Assembly: GCA_018806985.1 (NCBI GenBank)
Contig: JADANN010000458.1
Span: forward strand, 1,426,001 to 1,490,000
From: Angiostrongylus vasorum
Lineage: Eukaryota > Nematoda > Chromadorea > Rhabditida > Metastrongylidae
Length of the DNA stretch: 64,000 nt
Direction: 5' to 3'
Part shown: piece by piece, positions 36,116-47,800 of the stretch
Numbering within the stretch: position 1 is the stretch's first letter
Layout of the letters: every line of letters begins with the position of its first letter
Position numbers and translations under genes: made by a program
Notes under the pieces: model-generated
The model's database searches: none
What the model saw: only the letters and a program-made list of their open reading frames with translations
Told to the model about the DNA's origin: nothing

Positions 36116-38439
36116 TTTCAAAATGTTGACTATTCATGCTGAGGTTAAAAAAATGTTGCTTTTAGAAACGTGATAATATTTTTAAAATCAGCACATAGTC
36201 GCCTATCTGGGAATGACCGCACATTAGACCGTCCACTTCACTCCTACTGAAGGCATAGCGCGGCGCTAGAGCCGGATGTAATTCGTGATACGAGAGATGA
36301 ACATATTCCGTGGATTCCAGCTTGAAATAAGTCGGCAGTAGTGTTTTTTTTTGGTGTTGTGTCTTTCTTCATGTTTCGATTGATTTCGGATTTCATAGAG
36401 AATCATGGTGAGTTTTTCACCAGTGGACTTAACAAAGAAAGTGATGCAAATCATAGGTTTCATTTTGAATAAAGCAAAGTGTTGATTGAGGTTACACCCA
36501 TCTTCAGCAACACACTGGTTCGGTTTTTCACATGTAGAATGTCCAGAAAATAGAAAGCAGACAAAGTCAAGAAAGGAGATATTCAAAGCAACAACAGGCA
36601 TCGCATAATGTGTCCGATGTCTTTCTCTAGAAGCATCCCGTACTCATCAGGGTAGATAGAACGTTGGACGAAGAGCAGCAGTGTGGGAAAGCTGGATTTT
36701 GAAAAGTGTTCAGCTTGAAGTGTTATATCTATTCAAACGGAGAAATAATTAAAAGGTCGGGAGAGTATAGTATGCCCTGTTATCTGGGGTTCATCGACTA
36801 AAGGGAGGTAATCAATTCTCTTGGAATGGAAACGACCTCCTAGAAACTCAGTCTCCTCTTTCTGCTCAGAGCGCAAAGCTCCATTATAAACTACTCAGCA
36901 ACTGTTAACCAGAAAGGGAGAGATTTTCAATAAAGCGATATCATCTCAACTTCATTTTAGATCCTATTCTTGAAAATGTGATGAGAACCGGAATACGATA
37001 GTATATGAGTGAAAGAGGATGCCCGATAGCTTCATTATCCTCTCTTCGCTGATGACATACGCTTATCACATCGATCACAGGCGTCACGAACGCTTTGCCA
37101 TTTCGACAACGCCTGTGTAGAGTTCGTGTTTTTTGTCGCGCTAAAAAAAGTGATGTTAATGGGAAACTAATTTGTTCCTGCGCCATTTGTGCATAACGAT
37201 GTAAATAACTCACATGGGTTCTGCTAGGAATGAGAAGTCAGTAGCATGAATTTATGCGCCGTATACTTGACCTAGAGCAAAAGAAAGATGTGAGAAGCGT
37301 ATTATGATAACGGGGACAGTAAGGAACAAGAAGAACACCTGTAGCAAAGCCATCCTCTTTCATTTAACAATCATTCTAACGTTCGAATAGGTTTCTGACT
37401 CTTGAATGCTATGCAAAGACAAGATTGTGGTCAGCGGTTTCTAGCGTTATTGAAAAAGTGATGCTACCTAACATCCTGGTTCACATAAGTGCAAGAGGAG
37501 ATAATACCAACGTCAGCCATCAAACGTCTGAGGTTCGCTGCATCAGCCAAGATGTTGGAAATCGTTTAAGTTCGCCGTGTATTAGGATTCATCCCCAACA
37601 GCTGTACCAGTGCCATCGGCAACGGGGTTCCACGGCATTTCATATATGCAACTGAAAGACTAATGTATGGAAGGCGATGATCACAATTCTTCCGTGAGCA
37701 AACAAGCTGAGTAACCATAGAATACACGCTGAACAGAAAACACTTCATTAACACAACCACAATGGCGCTGAGATATGAACGAAATTCGCAACCTCAGTTG
37801 CGCTTCGAACCCGCGATTACGATTTGCGAGCGCTCACATGTCATCAACAGCACGAGCTAGGCCCTTCTTCGTGTTTCTCTCAACCAAGTTTTGACTCCAA
37901 CGCCCTTATCAGCAATCACTCACCAACGGGAATACCATAACACCCTGAAAGCAACGAAGAACATACTTTTCCAGTTTGTCGAAGAGTTTCTAGTTGACTT
38001 TGCTCTTGGCGTAAAATTTCTTGCGAGCGCACACCGCGAAGGCTTCCCCAGATTGGAATTAAATATGTTGGACCAAGTGAACTATTCAATTTGTCGTTAG
38101 AAAAGGATTTTCTATGGTGAATATAAAGTATATTAGAGCAACTGAATTATTTAATTTGTTGTTAAATAACAACGTCCTTTCCAACTTTCATTTTCCAACG
38201 AGTTTCCAGAAAATAAGTGGTCATTCTCAATTTCTGCTTGAACATACTTTGATCCCTCAAATAGTTTTTCTAAACAGAATTTTTTTCAGATCATTAAAGG
38301 CAATTCTTTCCCAATTTGCTATGACCAGACGTGCCACTAAGTGACATTTGGCGAAAGCAACTGGAAAAGAACCGTTTACTACTTAAAAGAACATAAAGGA
38401 GCCTATGGGATAAATTGTTCGACGTCGACTAATTGATTA
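36116..38439. other. No gene recognised
   Basis: A 111-codon frame on the - strand (36266-36601) contains several spaced cysteines but no start, signal or splice context that would support a gene. Confidence 0.45.
37745..37850 (-). repeat. SINE-like family D fragment
   Basis: The + strand shows GGCGCTGAGATATGAACG and CGCTTCGAACCCGCGATTAC, the reverse of the family tail and B-box region. Confidence 0.45.
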
Positions 38440-38680
38440 GCGATCCGCCATGCATTCGACTTCATTTTTAGTATCGTTTAGGTGAACTAATGCACAATTG
38501 ACCAATAAAATGAGCTTCGGACGCTGTGTTTTTATCATCTCAAAGCTTTTATCCTCCCAAACAAGTCGCTTCTGATATTTGTTTCTGACCCTGAATGAAT
38601 GAGAGACACGGAATTGAACTAATTACTAAGTGTGTATTGCAGGGTACCTCTAACCACTAAGCAACACTTGCTATTTAGTG
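38440..38680 (-). repeat. SINE family B, degenerate copy
   Basis: Matches at CCATGCATTCGACTTCATT, the TCCTCCCAAACAAGTCG block and the CTAACCACTAAGCAACAC head. The body is gapped. Confidence 0.6.
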
Positions 38681-38821
38681 AATTGAGGAAGCGTTGCCGT
38701 TGATCAAACTTGCCAGTACTCGACATATCTGGACGTTGATATGTGGCCTACAAGGAAAAGTGATTTTAAACAAATATAATTCTCGCAGTGTACCAGAATT
38801 ATAGGTGCTATAGGTAGTGGT

Positions 38822-39105
38822 AGGGGCGCGTGTGGCGTAGTGGCTGGAGGCGCCACTGCGACACACGTAGAATCGATCTCCACTCCCATGGCACACCAAG
38901 CCTTCCATCCCTACGGGGTTGGCAAATTGGCACCAGACTTGACTGGGAGGATAGCAGCATTGGCTCGATACATCGGCAGATCACCGCGTTCATTGTAAAG
39001 GCCAGATATGCATTCAATCACCTCCAACGGTACTTAATAAAGTCGAATTCATGGAGCATTCCTTAGGGATTGATCAACGTCGAAAGCTTTGTCGTTTTTA
39101 TCCTT
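38822..39105 (+). repeat. SINE family B copy with perfect target-site duplication
   Basis: The reference copy of the family. Head GGGGCGCGTGTGGCGTAGTG with A box TGGCGTAGTGG, B-box-like GAATCGATCTCC, end CGTCGAAAGC. It is bounded by an exact 13-bp duplication TATAGGTAGTGGT at 38809-38821 and 39106-39118. Confidence 0.9.
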
Positions 39106-39366
39106 TATAGGTAGTGGTTAATGATCTCTTTTCTGCTCGACCTGACAACTCGGTTATTACCTCAGTCTTTTTTTTGTTGAGTCGCTAATGTGCTAATACG
39201 ATTCGGTAGTCACACCAAGTGAATGGTGTTACATCTTATATTTTCTTCCTACTTTTTTTTGGCAAGTTGGCAAAACACTAATTCTATGAAGGAAGTACAG
39301 CCAAAGAAATTTTTTTGCTTTTCCACGTTTCTGAGATATTTCCTCTTTAAGCACTTCACAGTTCAA

Positions 39367-39751
39367 CCTCCTAATGGTTTACCGCCTCATCGTGCTGGGA
39401 GGTGTTCCTGGATGTCGGACTGCGATGTACAGTGGGGGATTCAACCCCTGGCAGGGTCTCACAAGCTGAGAAGGAGCCCAGCGCTTCTGTCAGGAAGCCC
39501 AGCTAAGAGTAAATCAATACCAAGATCCACCACCGTCCTGGTATCAAAGTCGCATGGCGGAAAATCTCCCTCTGATCCACAAGGGCTGCCACTGCCTCTG
39601 GTGATGAAGACCTGGGCGAGACTTTGGACAGGCCGACCTCGGAATTCCACTGAACCACAATGCTTTCACCAGTAAGTCACCGAAGGATGGAGATTATATG
39701 CTTGGGCCCGCGCAATAGTGAGGACGGGCCATTCAATTATCAAGTAAGTAA
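39367..39751 (+). mobile_element. Family A short element, copy 3
   Basis: Runs from CCTCCTAATGG to the tail CAAGTAAGTAA. Flanked by ACAGTTCAA at 39358-39366 and 39752-39760. It lies about 320 bp before the start codon of AKH paralog 2. Confidence 0.85.
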
Positions 39752-39760
39752 ACAGTTCAA

Positions 39761-40063
39761 AAGTCGACCTAGATTAACAAAACCTTGATTCCGTTCACTA
39801 CCCAACAACAAAATCGACCAATGTGTTCAGTGTGTTAATTCTACCACTATTTTACTTTTGTCAACGTATTTATTGTTTGGTAAGCATTTTTTTAGATGAT
39901 CTAAAAGAGTAGAATTAGGAATGACAGTTAAGAATCTTTTTTTTTAAAAAAGTTAAGAATCTGTTCCACGTCTTCAATCCCTTCTGCATTGCATGTTTTG
40001 TTCTCTCGACGCCTTCGCTCATGAGCCGGTACCGTGCAGAATTTCTGATCGACAGTAATGTTT
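39761..40063 (+). other. Probable promoter region of AKH paralog 2
   Basis: A 300-bp gap between a family A insertion and the candidate trans-splice site. AT-rich; no specific element identified. Confidence 0.35.
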
Positions 40064-40066
40064 CAG
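40064..40066 (+). promoter_or_regulatory. Candidate trans-splice acceptor before AKH paralog 2
   Basis: ATGTTTCAG lies six bases before the ATG, matching the consensus TTTCAG. It is read as the spliced-leader acceptor, by inference. Confidence 0.5.
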
Positions 40067-40072
40067 AGCACA

Positions 40073-40197
40073 ATGCGTTTCGTACTGATCGCCGTCCTCG
40101 TCGCTCTTCTCTGCACTTGCGCTCTCACACAGATGACGTTCACTGAGCAGTGGAGTAAGAGGAACACACCGTTCTCGCGGTACAGCTCTTCAGCGAA
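40073..40197 (+). CDS. nlp-47: AKH/GnRH-like paralog 2, exon 1
   Basis: 41 codons plus 2 bases. The donor is AA|GTACTT at 40198, a weaker match to the nematode consensus than in paralog 1. Reading through the donor would give only eight more residues before TAA at 40220-40222, so an unspliced form would still contain the mature peptide but lose the two-cysteine domain. Confidence 0.88.
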
Positions 40198-41707
40198 GTA
40201 CTTAGATAATTCGCCACCATAAACTACCCTCTGTTAGCCAGTCATTACAACTTCAGTTGATTCTTAAAGCGCAGCACTTTGTGTGCAATAAAGGGGATGC
40301 AACTCGCCCCAGATAGTTCAGGACAAGTGCTTCATTTTGCGAGTTACCATATTAAGCAATGGTTTGTTTATCTATATTACCCGACTCCAGTTATTGCGCT
40401 GATACCAGCATTTCTTTCACCCGGTTCGTTGTAACGTATTAGTCATCCACGAGAGTCCTTAGATTTGCGCGTGGGTTTGCATGCCGATTAAGAACATCGT
40501 CTTCCTTATGTCTTTCAGTGTTGCTTGAGTCAATTCTTTTGTATTCTTAGAACAACTGTACTACAGCGTCCCCATTTAGTCATACAAGTTCGCCAGCACT
40601 TATAGACCAGAAGAATGTTTTCCCATTTCTTTCAACTACTATTTCCAGTGCCCCAACGAATGGGGGAAGAGGGTTTGGTCGATCTGGAAAAGGGTCCTAT
40701 CAGGAACGATGCGTGTGTGTAGTGGGCAACTTCAATTCGTTTTCCACTCCCTTACTAATGCTTTGGACTGGGATTTATTCCGAACAAGGGGATATATCTG
40801 TCAAACAACTGTGTGACTTCTCTATTACTTGGACGATTCTGAAGCTTTAATCGATTAGAGATAACCTCGTTCTTGTTATTTTCAACTAAGTTATTTTTTT
40901 TAGTTCCAACTTCCTATCACGTCTATACAAATTGAATATGTTTGTAGCGAAACACGTAGTCTGCACTGACTGGGATACCGCCCCCTTTTTTTCGAAAATT
41001 TCTAAAAGTTCCCAGTTATAGGGATTAACAAAAGGGGAATTGATCATCAGAATAATGACAACGGGCAACGGGTTTACGGTAAACGCTTCGTTCCCAAAAA
41101 AGCGTTCAGGAATTTGTATTTCCACTCGTTGAGAAATCAGATATTCCAGAACGTATTTGGCAGAAAAACGGCGAAGCATAAGAAATGGATGACGTCATTA
41201 ATTTAATGTGAACTGAGGTAAAAAGTATGATAGGTAGCAATTAGCAGTAGAGGCAAGCGAGAACCGAGAAAGCCGGAAGTATCGGTTCGATTCTCGTTAA
41301 GAGCCATTCAAGAATGTTCTATTTTCTTCGCCCATGGTTTCCAGTATTTTAATCACCAAAATTGCCTTGAAGCGCATTACATCATTGTCAAATCCACTGA
41401 ACGGATCAAGATCTTCATAGTGCAAGTGCGAATCTCTTCGTAGAACCCGCTTGTTGCACGAGTTTTCTCCAGCGTGAAAAAAGTGAAAGTGTTCTTGATG
41501 CTTTCAGTGGCAATGCCAGATGTTGAAAATCATCGAGAACGGGTAGCGGTCCAGTGGTGACGAACGATTCTATGTTTCAGAGATTCCGAGCAAGCACAGT
41601 GTGAAGCCGGGAAGGTGGCGGAAGTGCTGACGCATCTCGTTCGACTCAACGACATCCAAACCTCGTTGGCCGGCTATCTGAACGCCTGCTATCAGCGTCG
41701 ACTGTGA
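40073..41707 (+). CDS. nlp-47: AKH/GnRH-like neuropeptide precursor, paralog 2 (2 exons)
   Basis: Second precursor of 83 residues from exons 40073-40197 and 41581-41707, with a 1.4-kb phase-2 intron. Residues 1-19 are a signal peptide (MRFVLIAVLVALLCTCALT). The nonapeptide QMTFTEQWS (residues 20-28) follows immediately, then KR. There is no amidation Gly. After a Ser-rich spacer the second exon supplies Cys-x28-Cys and a basic C-terminus (YQRRL). Architecture, intron phase and cysteine spacing are the same as in the gene at 5349-8335, while the sequences are clearly diverged, so this is an old duplication and not a recent or assembly copy. Residue for residue this peptide keeps Gln7 of the recalled C. 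elegans form, whereas paralog 1 keeps Asp6. It is probably processed in neurons and secreted; receptor and role are inferred. Confidence 0.9.
40198..41580 (+). other. Intron of AKH paralog 2
   Basis: Bounded by GTACTT and TTTCAG. A tRNA-like relic may lie near 41230-41310 (GGTTCGATTCTCG). No other feature. Confidence 0.7.
41581..41707 (+). CDS. nlp-47: AKH/GnRH-like paralog 2, exon 2
   Basis: The acceptor ATGTTTCAG ends at 41580, a strong nematode-type 3' splice site. The first base completes a Lys codon, and the frame runs to TGA at 41705-41707. It encodes the Cys-x28-Cys domain (AEVLTHLVRLNDIQTSLAGY lies between the cysteines). Confidence 0.9.
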
Positions 41708-41780
41708 ATGACGATCATCATAGTGTTGTTTTTGAACCGATGAACGTTTTGTAAATCTCCACTATTCTTACAAGCTCGTC

Positions 41781-41786
41781 AATAAA
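41781..41786 (+). terminator. Poly(A) signal AATAAA of AKH/GnRH-like paralog 2
   Basis: A canonical AATAAA lies 74 bases after the stop codon, a normal distance for a nematode 3' UTR. No equally clear signal was found after paralog 1. Confidence 0.6.
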
Positions 41787-42159
41787 CAGAATAGTTGTTC
41801 AAACAAAGGTCAAATGAAAATTAGCATTTAAAAACCAATAAACACTGTTCACTCATCTCATCAAATTTGGTAATTGGACTGTGTAAAGTCGTAGATGGCA
41901 GACGTTGCTCAAGAATGGAAGTAACAATTACATATGAATGAGAGATGATGAGTAGGCTTCAGCATTTTCTTTTTTCTCTTGGATTTCCTTACAAGAGTGC
42001 TAATAATATGTCTCTTAGACCCATAATTTAAAACAAGACTTAAATAAAATGACGATTTTTTTCTCAGAACTATAAGTACAGGCATCATTTGAAAAGTGGG
42101 AAATTCTGTTATCAAAGAATTTTTATATCTAGAAAAAACAAAAAGATGTAGGATAAAAT

Positions 42160-42420
42160 CCTGCGTTGACAATCCCAGAGGGATGCGGCGTGCACCCAAT
42201 ACCATTTGTAGTATCGTAGGCGGTGATTGGATAGATGTTTAGCGCACTCAATATCTTGTGATAGTCTACCGATTTAAGTGTTCTTATCCTTGAAGACTAG
42301 TCTAGAACCAATTTGTCTAACCAGCTGGGATGGTGACCTTGGTTTGCCCAATGTGCAACATCTAACAAATGGCCATATGTTTACTGCAAGTTACCTCTAA
42401 TCACTGCGCTACAGGCGATA
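42160..42420 (-). repeat. SINE family B, degenerate copy
   Basis: Begins AAAATCCTGCGTTGACAATC and ends at the tRNA-like head (CTAATCACTGCGCTACAGGC on the + strand). Confidence 0.6.
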
Positions 42421-44767
42421 TTTTAGAAAAAGTGCGTAGCTTAACTAAATATCTGCTCTATTTTAGTGAGGACATTTGGCGACACTGCATATCATATCAG
42501 CTCTAGCTTCTCTTCCGGTCAATTTCCCAATTGCGTAGCTACAAAGTCAGCGATCCATGAACATTATTGCAGTTGCCTTTGCAAGAAAATCGTCCGTTCT
42601 AGAGTGCCAAGATCACAAACCACCCAAAGTTGGAGTCATAGGAAGTATTGAGAACGAATTCTATTTGAAAACATGTCTGTTTAAGAAGAGATGAAATTAT
42701 TCAATGCAGATCAGCCTTGTAGAAGCGTTTAAGCTCTTGTCCAGTAGAAGGTTTTCTTCATGTTAGTGCTAGATCTCTGCGAAGTGAATGACTTCGAAAT
42801 TAGAGCTCGTAGTGTGGAAAACGCTATAATGCTCGCCTTGTGAACTAGAAAGCTGTTTAAAGTAATCTAATAAGGAAACAACGAAGAAGCACAACCACTT
42901 ATTAATATGAAACTCGTTTTTCGACAATACCGATAATTCGCCCACTAGTAAGAGTGGTGAATGAGTTGGTAACTTCATAAAGATTTCAGCAGAGACTTTG
43001 CCCCCATCGGTTTAAAGACATATAAAATTTTTATGAAATGTTCCTTAAATTTTAAATTTGTTTTGAATCAAAATTAGCGAAAAATAGACAAGGAAATTTA
43101 ATTTCCTGAAAACTCGAAGGCAAATGCTGTGGCAGTGAACAACAATAGTAGATTGCCAACCATCGTGTCTTGCTGGGCGAAATCCCGCCTGTTCAGTTGC
43201 TTTCAGATTCGAAATATGAGTCAGACGAGAAGAAAGGCGAAAAAATACGTAGTTCAAAGATCCAAGAAATCCAGAAAATTCAATCTTGGTCGAATAGGAG
43301 GATTTGGCATTGTAAGCAATCACCTGTCGATTTCAATTCTTTTAATTGAATTGTTGAAATTCAACATGAGCTGAGATAAGATTGTTTGTAATCGGAGGAG
43401 GCCATTACTTTCGCACTGAATGCATTGGTTTCAATGCACTTCAGGCACTGTGTTAGTCATTCTATCAGACATAAGCTACACGTACTGAGCATTGATCAAT
43501 CTCCTAGAATACCTGTGTCTCCAATTCTACTTCTAACTGTGAACCCATTGAGGTTGTCCGTGTAGCAGATGCCTCGACCCAGCGTTACTTGGAATACGGA
43601 CCGGTTGAATAGTAGTTCACAAAATCCGACTTCGTAGAGGAACCAAATATATAACGAGAGCTATATTAGGCATCGTTGCATGCCTAGTTTGACCCCCCAT
43701 CTCATCCAACCCGTTGCATGGTAGAACGGTCCTAAAAGAAAATATGCCTTTCGAATATTCAACTCCTTAATCATCGAGGAGCACGTACAATGCAGTGACG
43801 ACCTCGATCCCGTGGCACAATTCACCAAGCCTTCTAACCTTAAGCGCTAAGAGGCAAAACTTGGTACCAGACTTATTTGAGAGAATAAGAATATATGATT
43901 TAGCAATGGAAGCTAAGCCAAAAAAGCTATTGTGTAAGACAAATATGGATTCAACCACCTCTACGGAGCACAACTGAGTTAGCAGCATGGCTCACTTCTA
44001 AGGAATTGATCAAGGGCGAACGTTTCATATTAATGTTCATCTTCAATTATCGAATAACATATTCGTGATATCAGGAAAGAAAACTCTTGACATATCGAAT
44101 TGGCCAGCGTTATGCGGTCAGAACAATCTGGAGAGCGGCAGCTTGTCAGGCTTCCACTGCTGTCCGGCCTGACGACTGACAAGCAGAAGTAGGTGCCACT
44201 TGACACTTTCCGGATTACTAGAAAGAGTACAAAATCGATTCGGTTAAAAAATTTGTAACCTTGGTTATATCAATGATTTTCGACTACTATGTAGGGGCTG
44301 AAGTAGCGGAAAAACATATAATATCCGAAAGCTTCACTGCTGGAGAGATGGCTGAAGTAACTTGGATGCCAAGCGCTAATCCCCACTTTGCTATTACATA
44401 GACCGTAATGAGTCCACCAATATTGTGGAAAGAACACAGGATATGTACTTAGCCTTCCGCACATTTCCTGTTTGTGACGGGAGTTCGAAAAAAACATTAG
44501 TAGACATCAGGTTGTAAAGATTATTTTTAGAGAACAGAGAGATAGTAGGTTACATTTATTAACATTATTTGAAAACCGTCAGGCAAACTAAAGAAAATGG
44601 ATAGAATGACGAAGAAGAAGCCTCCGAAAAGAAAGTTGTTATGAGTATCTAGTAGTAGATATCTAGTAACGATTGCTACTGTTGACTTTATAAAACGAAG
44701 TTCACTACTACGTTCAAGTGAAATAGTGAGGAATAATAAAGCACAGAGTGCTTGAATGATTAACTTC
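42421..44767. other. No gene recognised outside a family B relic
   Basis: On the - strand near 43.15-43.25 kb the words EQAGFRP recall LINE reverse transcriptases, but the context does not support this. An inverted pair near 44.13-44.18 kb (CTTGTCAGGC and its partner) could form a hairpin. Confidence 0.4.
43768..44030 (+). repeat. SINE family B, degenerate copy
   Basis: Shows the CTCGATCCCGTGGCAC block, TTGGTACCAGACTTATTTGA, and an end resembling GGAATTGATCAAGGGCGA. Confidence 0.6.
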
Positions 44768-44878
44768 TTATCCAGTAGCTCCTCCGTGGAATGTGTGGCT
44801 TTCAGTACCGCCGTGACCGTAGCCTTTCGGACCAAAAAGAGCACCGTAACATCGATTGCAATACGGCTTCCCTTCATG
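44768..44878 (-). CDS. valv-1: CRIP/valv-1, exon 3
   Basis: Starts after the acceptor TTTTGTAG with HEGKPYC, includes [15 protein letters not shown] and the tail, and ends at TAA (44770-44768). It lies inside a longer open frame in another phase that looks like a membrane protein but is a shadow. Confidence 0.93.
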   Translation of the reverse strand, partial: HEGKPYCNRCYGALFGPKGYGHGGTESHTFHGGATG

Positions 44879-47800
44879 CTACAAAACAAATCATCATAGA
44901 TGACGGCAATTGAGCATTGTTCCTGCTCAAGACATAAAATAAACATGACTGAATTTATTATTAACATCACAGCCATAGAGAAATGGCACTTTGTGTAGCA
45001 ATTACCAGGAACAACTTTCTCCTAACCTCGGCATGGATTTATTTAAAAAAAAGGATAGAGCTCTCGGCGTTGATCAATCCCTCAGGGATGCGTCATGCAT
45101 TCGACTTCATTAAGCATCCTTTGGAGGTGATTGAATGCATATCTGGCCTTTACAATGACTAGCGGTGGCCTACCGATGTATCGAACCAGTGCTGCTATCC
45201 TCCCAGAAAAGTCTGGTACTATTTTGCCGACTCCGAAGCGATGGAGGTATTGGTGGGCAAAGGGCGCGGAGATCGATTCCACGTATGTGTTGCAGGGCTC
45301 TTTCGATCACTGCGCCACACATGCCCATTTATTATAGATTATAGATATGGATTGATATATAGCGAAATGATCTGAAGTGTCCCGCGTTGCACATGATCGC
45401 CAGTTTAATACCGCGTGCTGAACTAACGTTCTTTTTCCATTCGATTAAGGTTTGGATCTATACTGTGCTAGGACATTTTGTGTTGCACTGCCTTTTTTAC
45501 TATGTACATTCCAAACAGCTAACTTGCAGATTTTTTCTCAATCTTTTTTTCAAGTTCACACAAGATATCCTTTTCTCTCGGCTACTTCTTACGACAAGAA
45601 GAAAACACGGATCATATTTAAATAAGAACGGCTAGTTTGAAGACTTCTCTCAATCCCTATTGAAAACGAACTTCGCATCAGATATTCTTCTCTCTTAGCT
45701 GTTTTTTATGACATGCGAAAAGATACATGGATCATTTTTAATCAAGTGGTGAAGTATAACTTCAACGGCAAAAAGATCGATAGAACTAGCTGAGAGACAG
45801 GCGAAACGAAGGACCCGCATGGTGTGGTGGTGAACGCGTTACTCCCCGGAAAGGACAATAGCGCGTTCGTTCCCCACCATAGGCACCTGCGGTCCAGAGT
45901 TTTGCAAATATCTCAGCTTCGTTGAAGTTATATTTCGCAATATACCCTGCCATCAAGAAGAGTAGGCAGTAAGTAAAAAGGTTAAAATAAGTGGTGAAGC
46001 TCGACGAAAGTCCAAGTACTCAGGAGCAAGCTAGATTTTGCAGTGTAAGCGAACCTTTGGACGACGCCATAGTGAATCACAAAGAAACGTTCTCCAAAGG
46101 GAAACGTGCTGTGAAACCATAGGAAAGAAAAAGGCGTATAGGCTTAGAAGGGGAGCCAAATCGTTGGAGATTTAACAGTGAGAAACAGTGCGAAAAATTG
46201 CAATGTGTTCGACAACGATATGAATCAACAGTCATCGTATCCGGCGATTTCTTCCGCGTGGAATTTTTGTCGTCATTGTCACATACGAAGCCAAAAATAT
46301 CTTATTCTCGCCAGGTTCGAGTAAGAAACTGAGGTGCCGTTTTTCTTTGTCAGCAATCCTCGCACAGATCCCAAACACAAACACGCAAAGTCCTCGAGGC
46401 TTATTGGAGAAATGCCGGGAATCCTACAATGAGTGGCAGGGAGGAATGTCCAGAGATCACGCATGATCTAGCGCTGTATCTTAGAATGGACTTTTGATGT
46501 AAGATGGTGCACTCATGGTCCATGTGGGACTCTAATCAGCGGTTCTTCCTTAGTGGAAGGCACACAAAAAACGGTGGGTTTTTCGAAAAGCTATTGATCG
46601 TGTGATTACCATATAAATTTTCATCTTTCTGTTTTTTATAGAAGGGTTTGACCCAGTAAATTACGTATCAGTGTACCCTCCCAGTCTCTGAAGAAGGCGA
46701 TACTGCAGAAACGTCAGCTACTGGTGTACTGTTTGTTTTTTGTACGGAAGTAAACGCATGCTATATAACAACCTCGCGATTGCTGAGAAGGAAAACAACG
46801 TATTTATAATTCAATTCCGAGGTTAACAGGAAGTGGATCCTGGAAACGGCAGTGTATCCGAAATCTTTAAACAAGCGAAAAACGGTGACTACTTTTATTA
46901 ACACTATTTCCGCAACCATTGTCACTCAATGACAGCCGAGGGAGTAAGCAAAAGCCAAAATGAAACAGATTTCGACGCTTCTATCCTCAAAGTAACCTAA
47001 AAATAAACTCATGTTAGGGCACTACTGAGCTACTCGTAGCTATCTTATCGTGAAAAACATTGGAAACAAAGAGCTTCGACAAAACGACTGGTGCTCGTCG
47101 CATCCTTTTAAAAAGTACAGCCCAGAAGAACCAGTATGAGAGTTTTACTTTTGCAGGCTTGCAAGACGATAAACGTGATTCTAAGTGATACATGTGGCTA
47201 CTACTATTAATATTATTGCGCCCCCTCACTACCACCATTATCGTCAGTACCGTCTTTGAATGATAAGCTAACACGAGGTTGCTACCAAAGATTTATTCGG
47301 TTAACGTTTCGACGTCTTCGTCCTCCTCAAAGTTGATGATCCGAGTCGACCTCCACAGTCCTTCGTACTCTCGATGTGGTGTCTTCGCCGTCGCATCGAG
47401 TCGAATCTTCTTCAGTGGAGCGGTTTACGATAGTATTACTTCGCTACATTCAAGCTTATATAAAACAGACTCTGCAGGATGGATTGTCCTTTGAAAAGCA
47501 AACTATTATCAACGGACATTCACTATCAACAGAAAACGTCCTGGATAAAACAGCAGCACTGGATAAGGTTGCCTCATTAGAGCGGTGCTCAACTGAAGAA
47601 GATCCGACTCGTTACGATGGCGAAAACACCACATTTAGAGGATGAACGACTAAGGACTATCGACTTGGATCATCTGTGAGGGCTGTGAGGAAGACGAAGA
47701 CGTCGAGACGTTAGCCAAAAAAACTTTTTTCATTAACTTTGTGTTAGCTTGATAATCCAGGAAGCGACAGTCAATATTTTCGGATTGATAATGAAGACCA

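Noticed and set aside
36266..36601. 111-codon - strand ORF with several cysteines
   Set aside because: No signal peptide, conserved domain or flanking exon could be matched; cysteines occur without a regular pattern.
43045..43323. - strand words EQAGFRP suggesting a LINE reverse transcriptase
   Set aside because: Only seven residues match and the surrounding frame shows no further reverse transcriptase motif.
44527..44976. 149-codon - strand frame with four hydrophobic stretches, resembling a chemoreceptor fragment
   Set aside because: It overlaps exon 3 of the CRIP gene in another phase. The LIM reading has splice sites, family motifs and joined frames; the hydrophobic frame has none of these.
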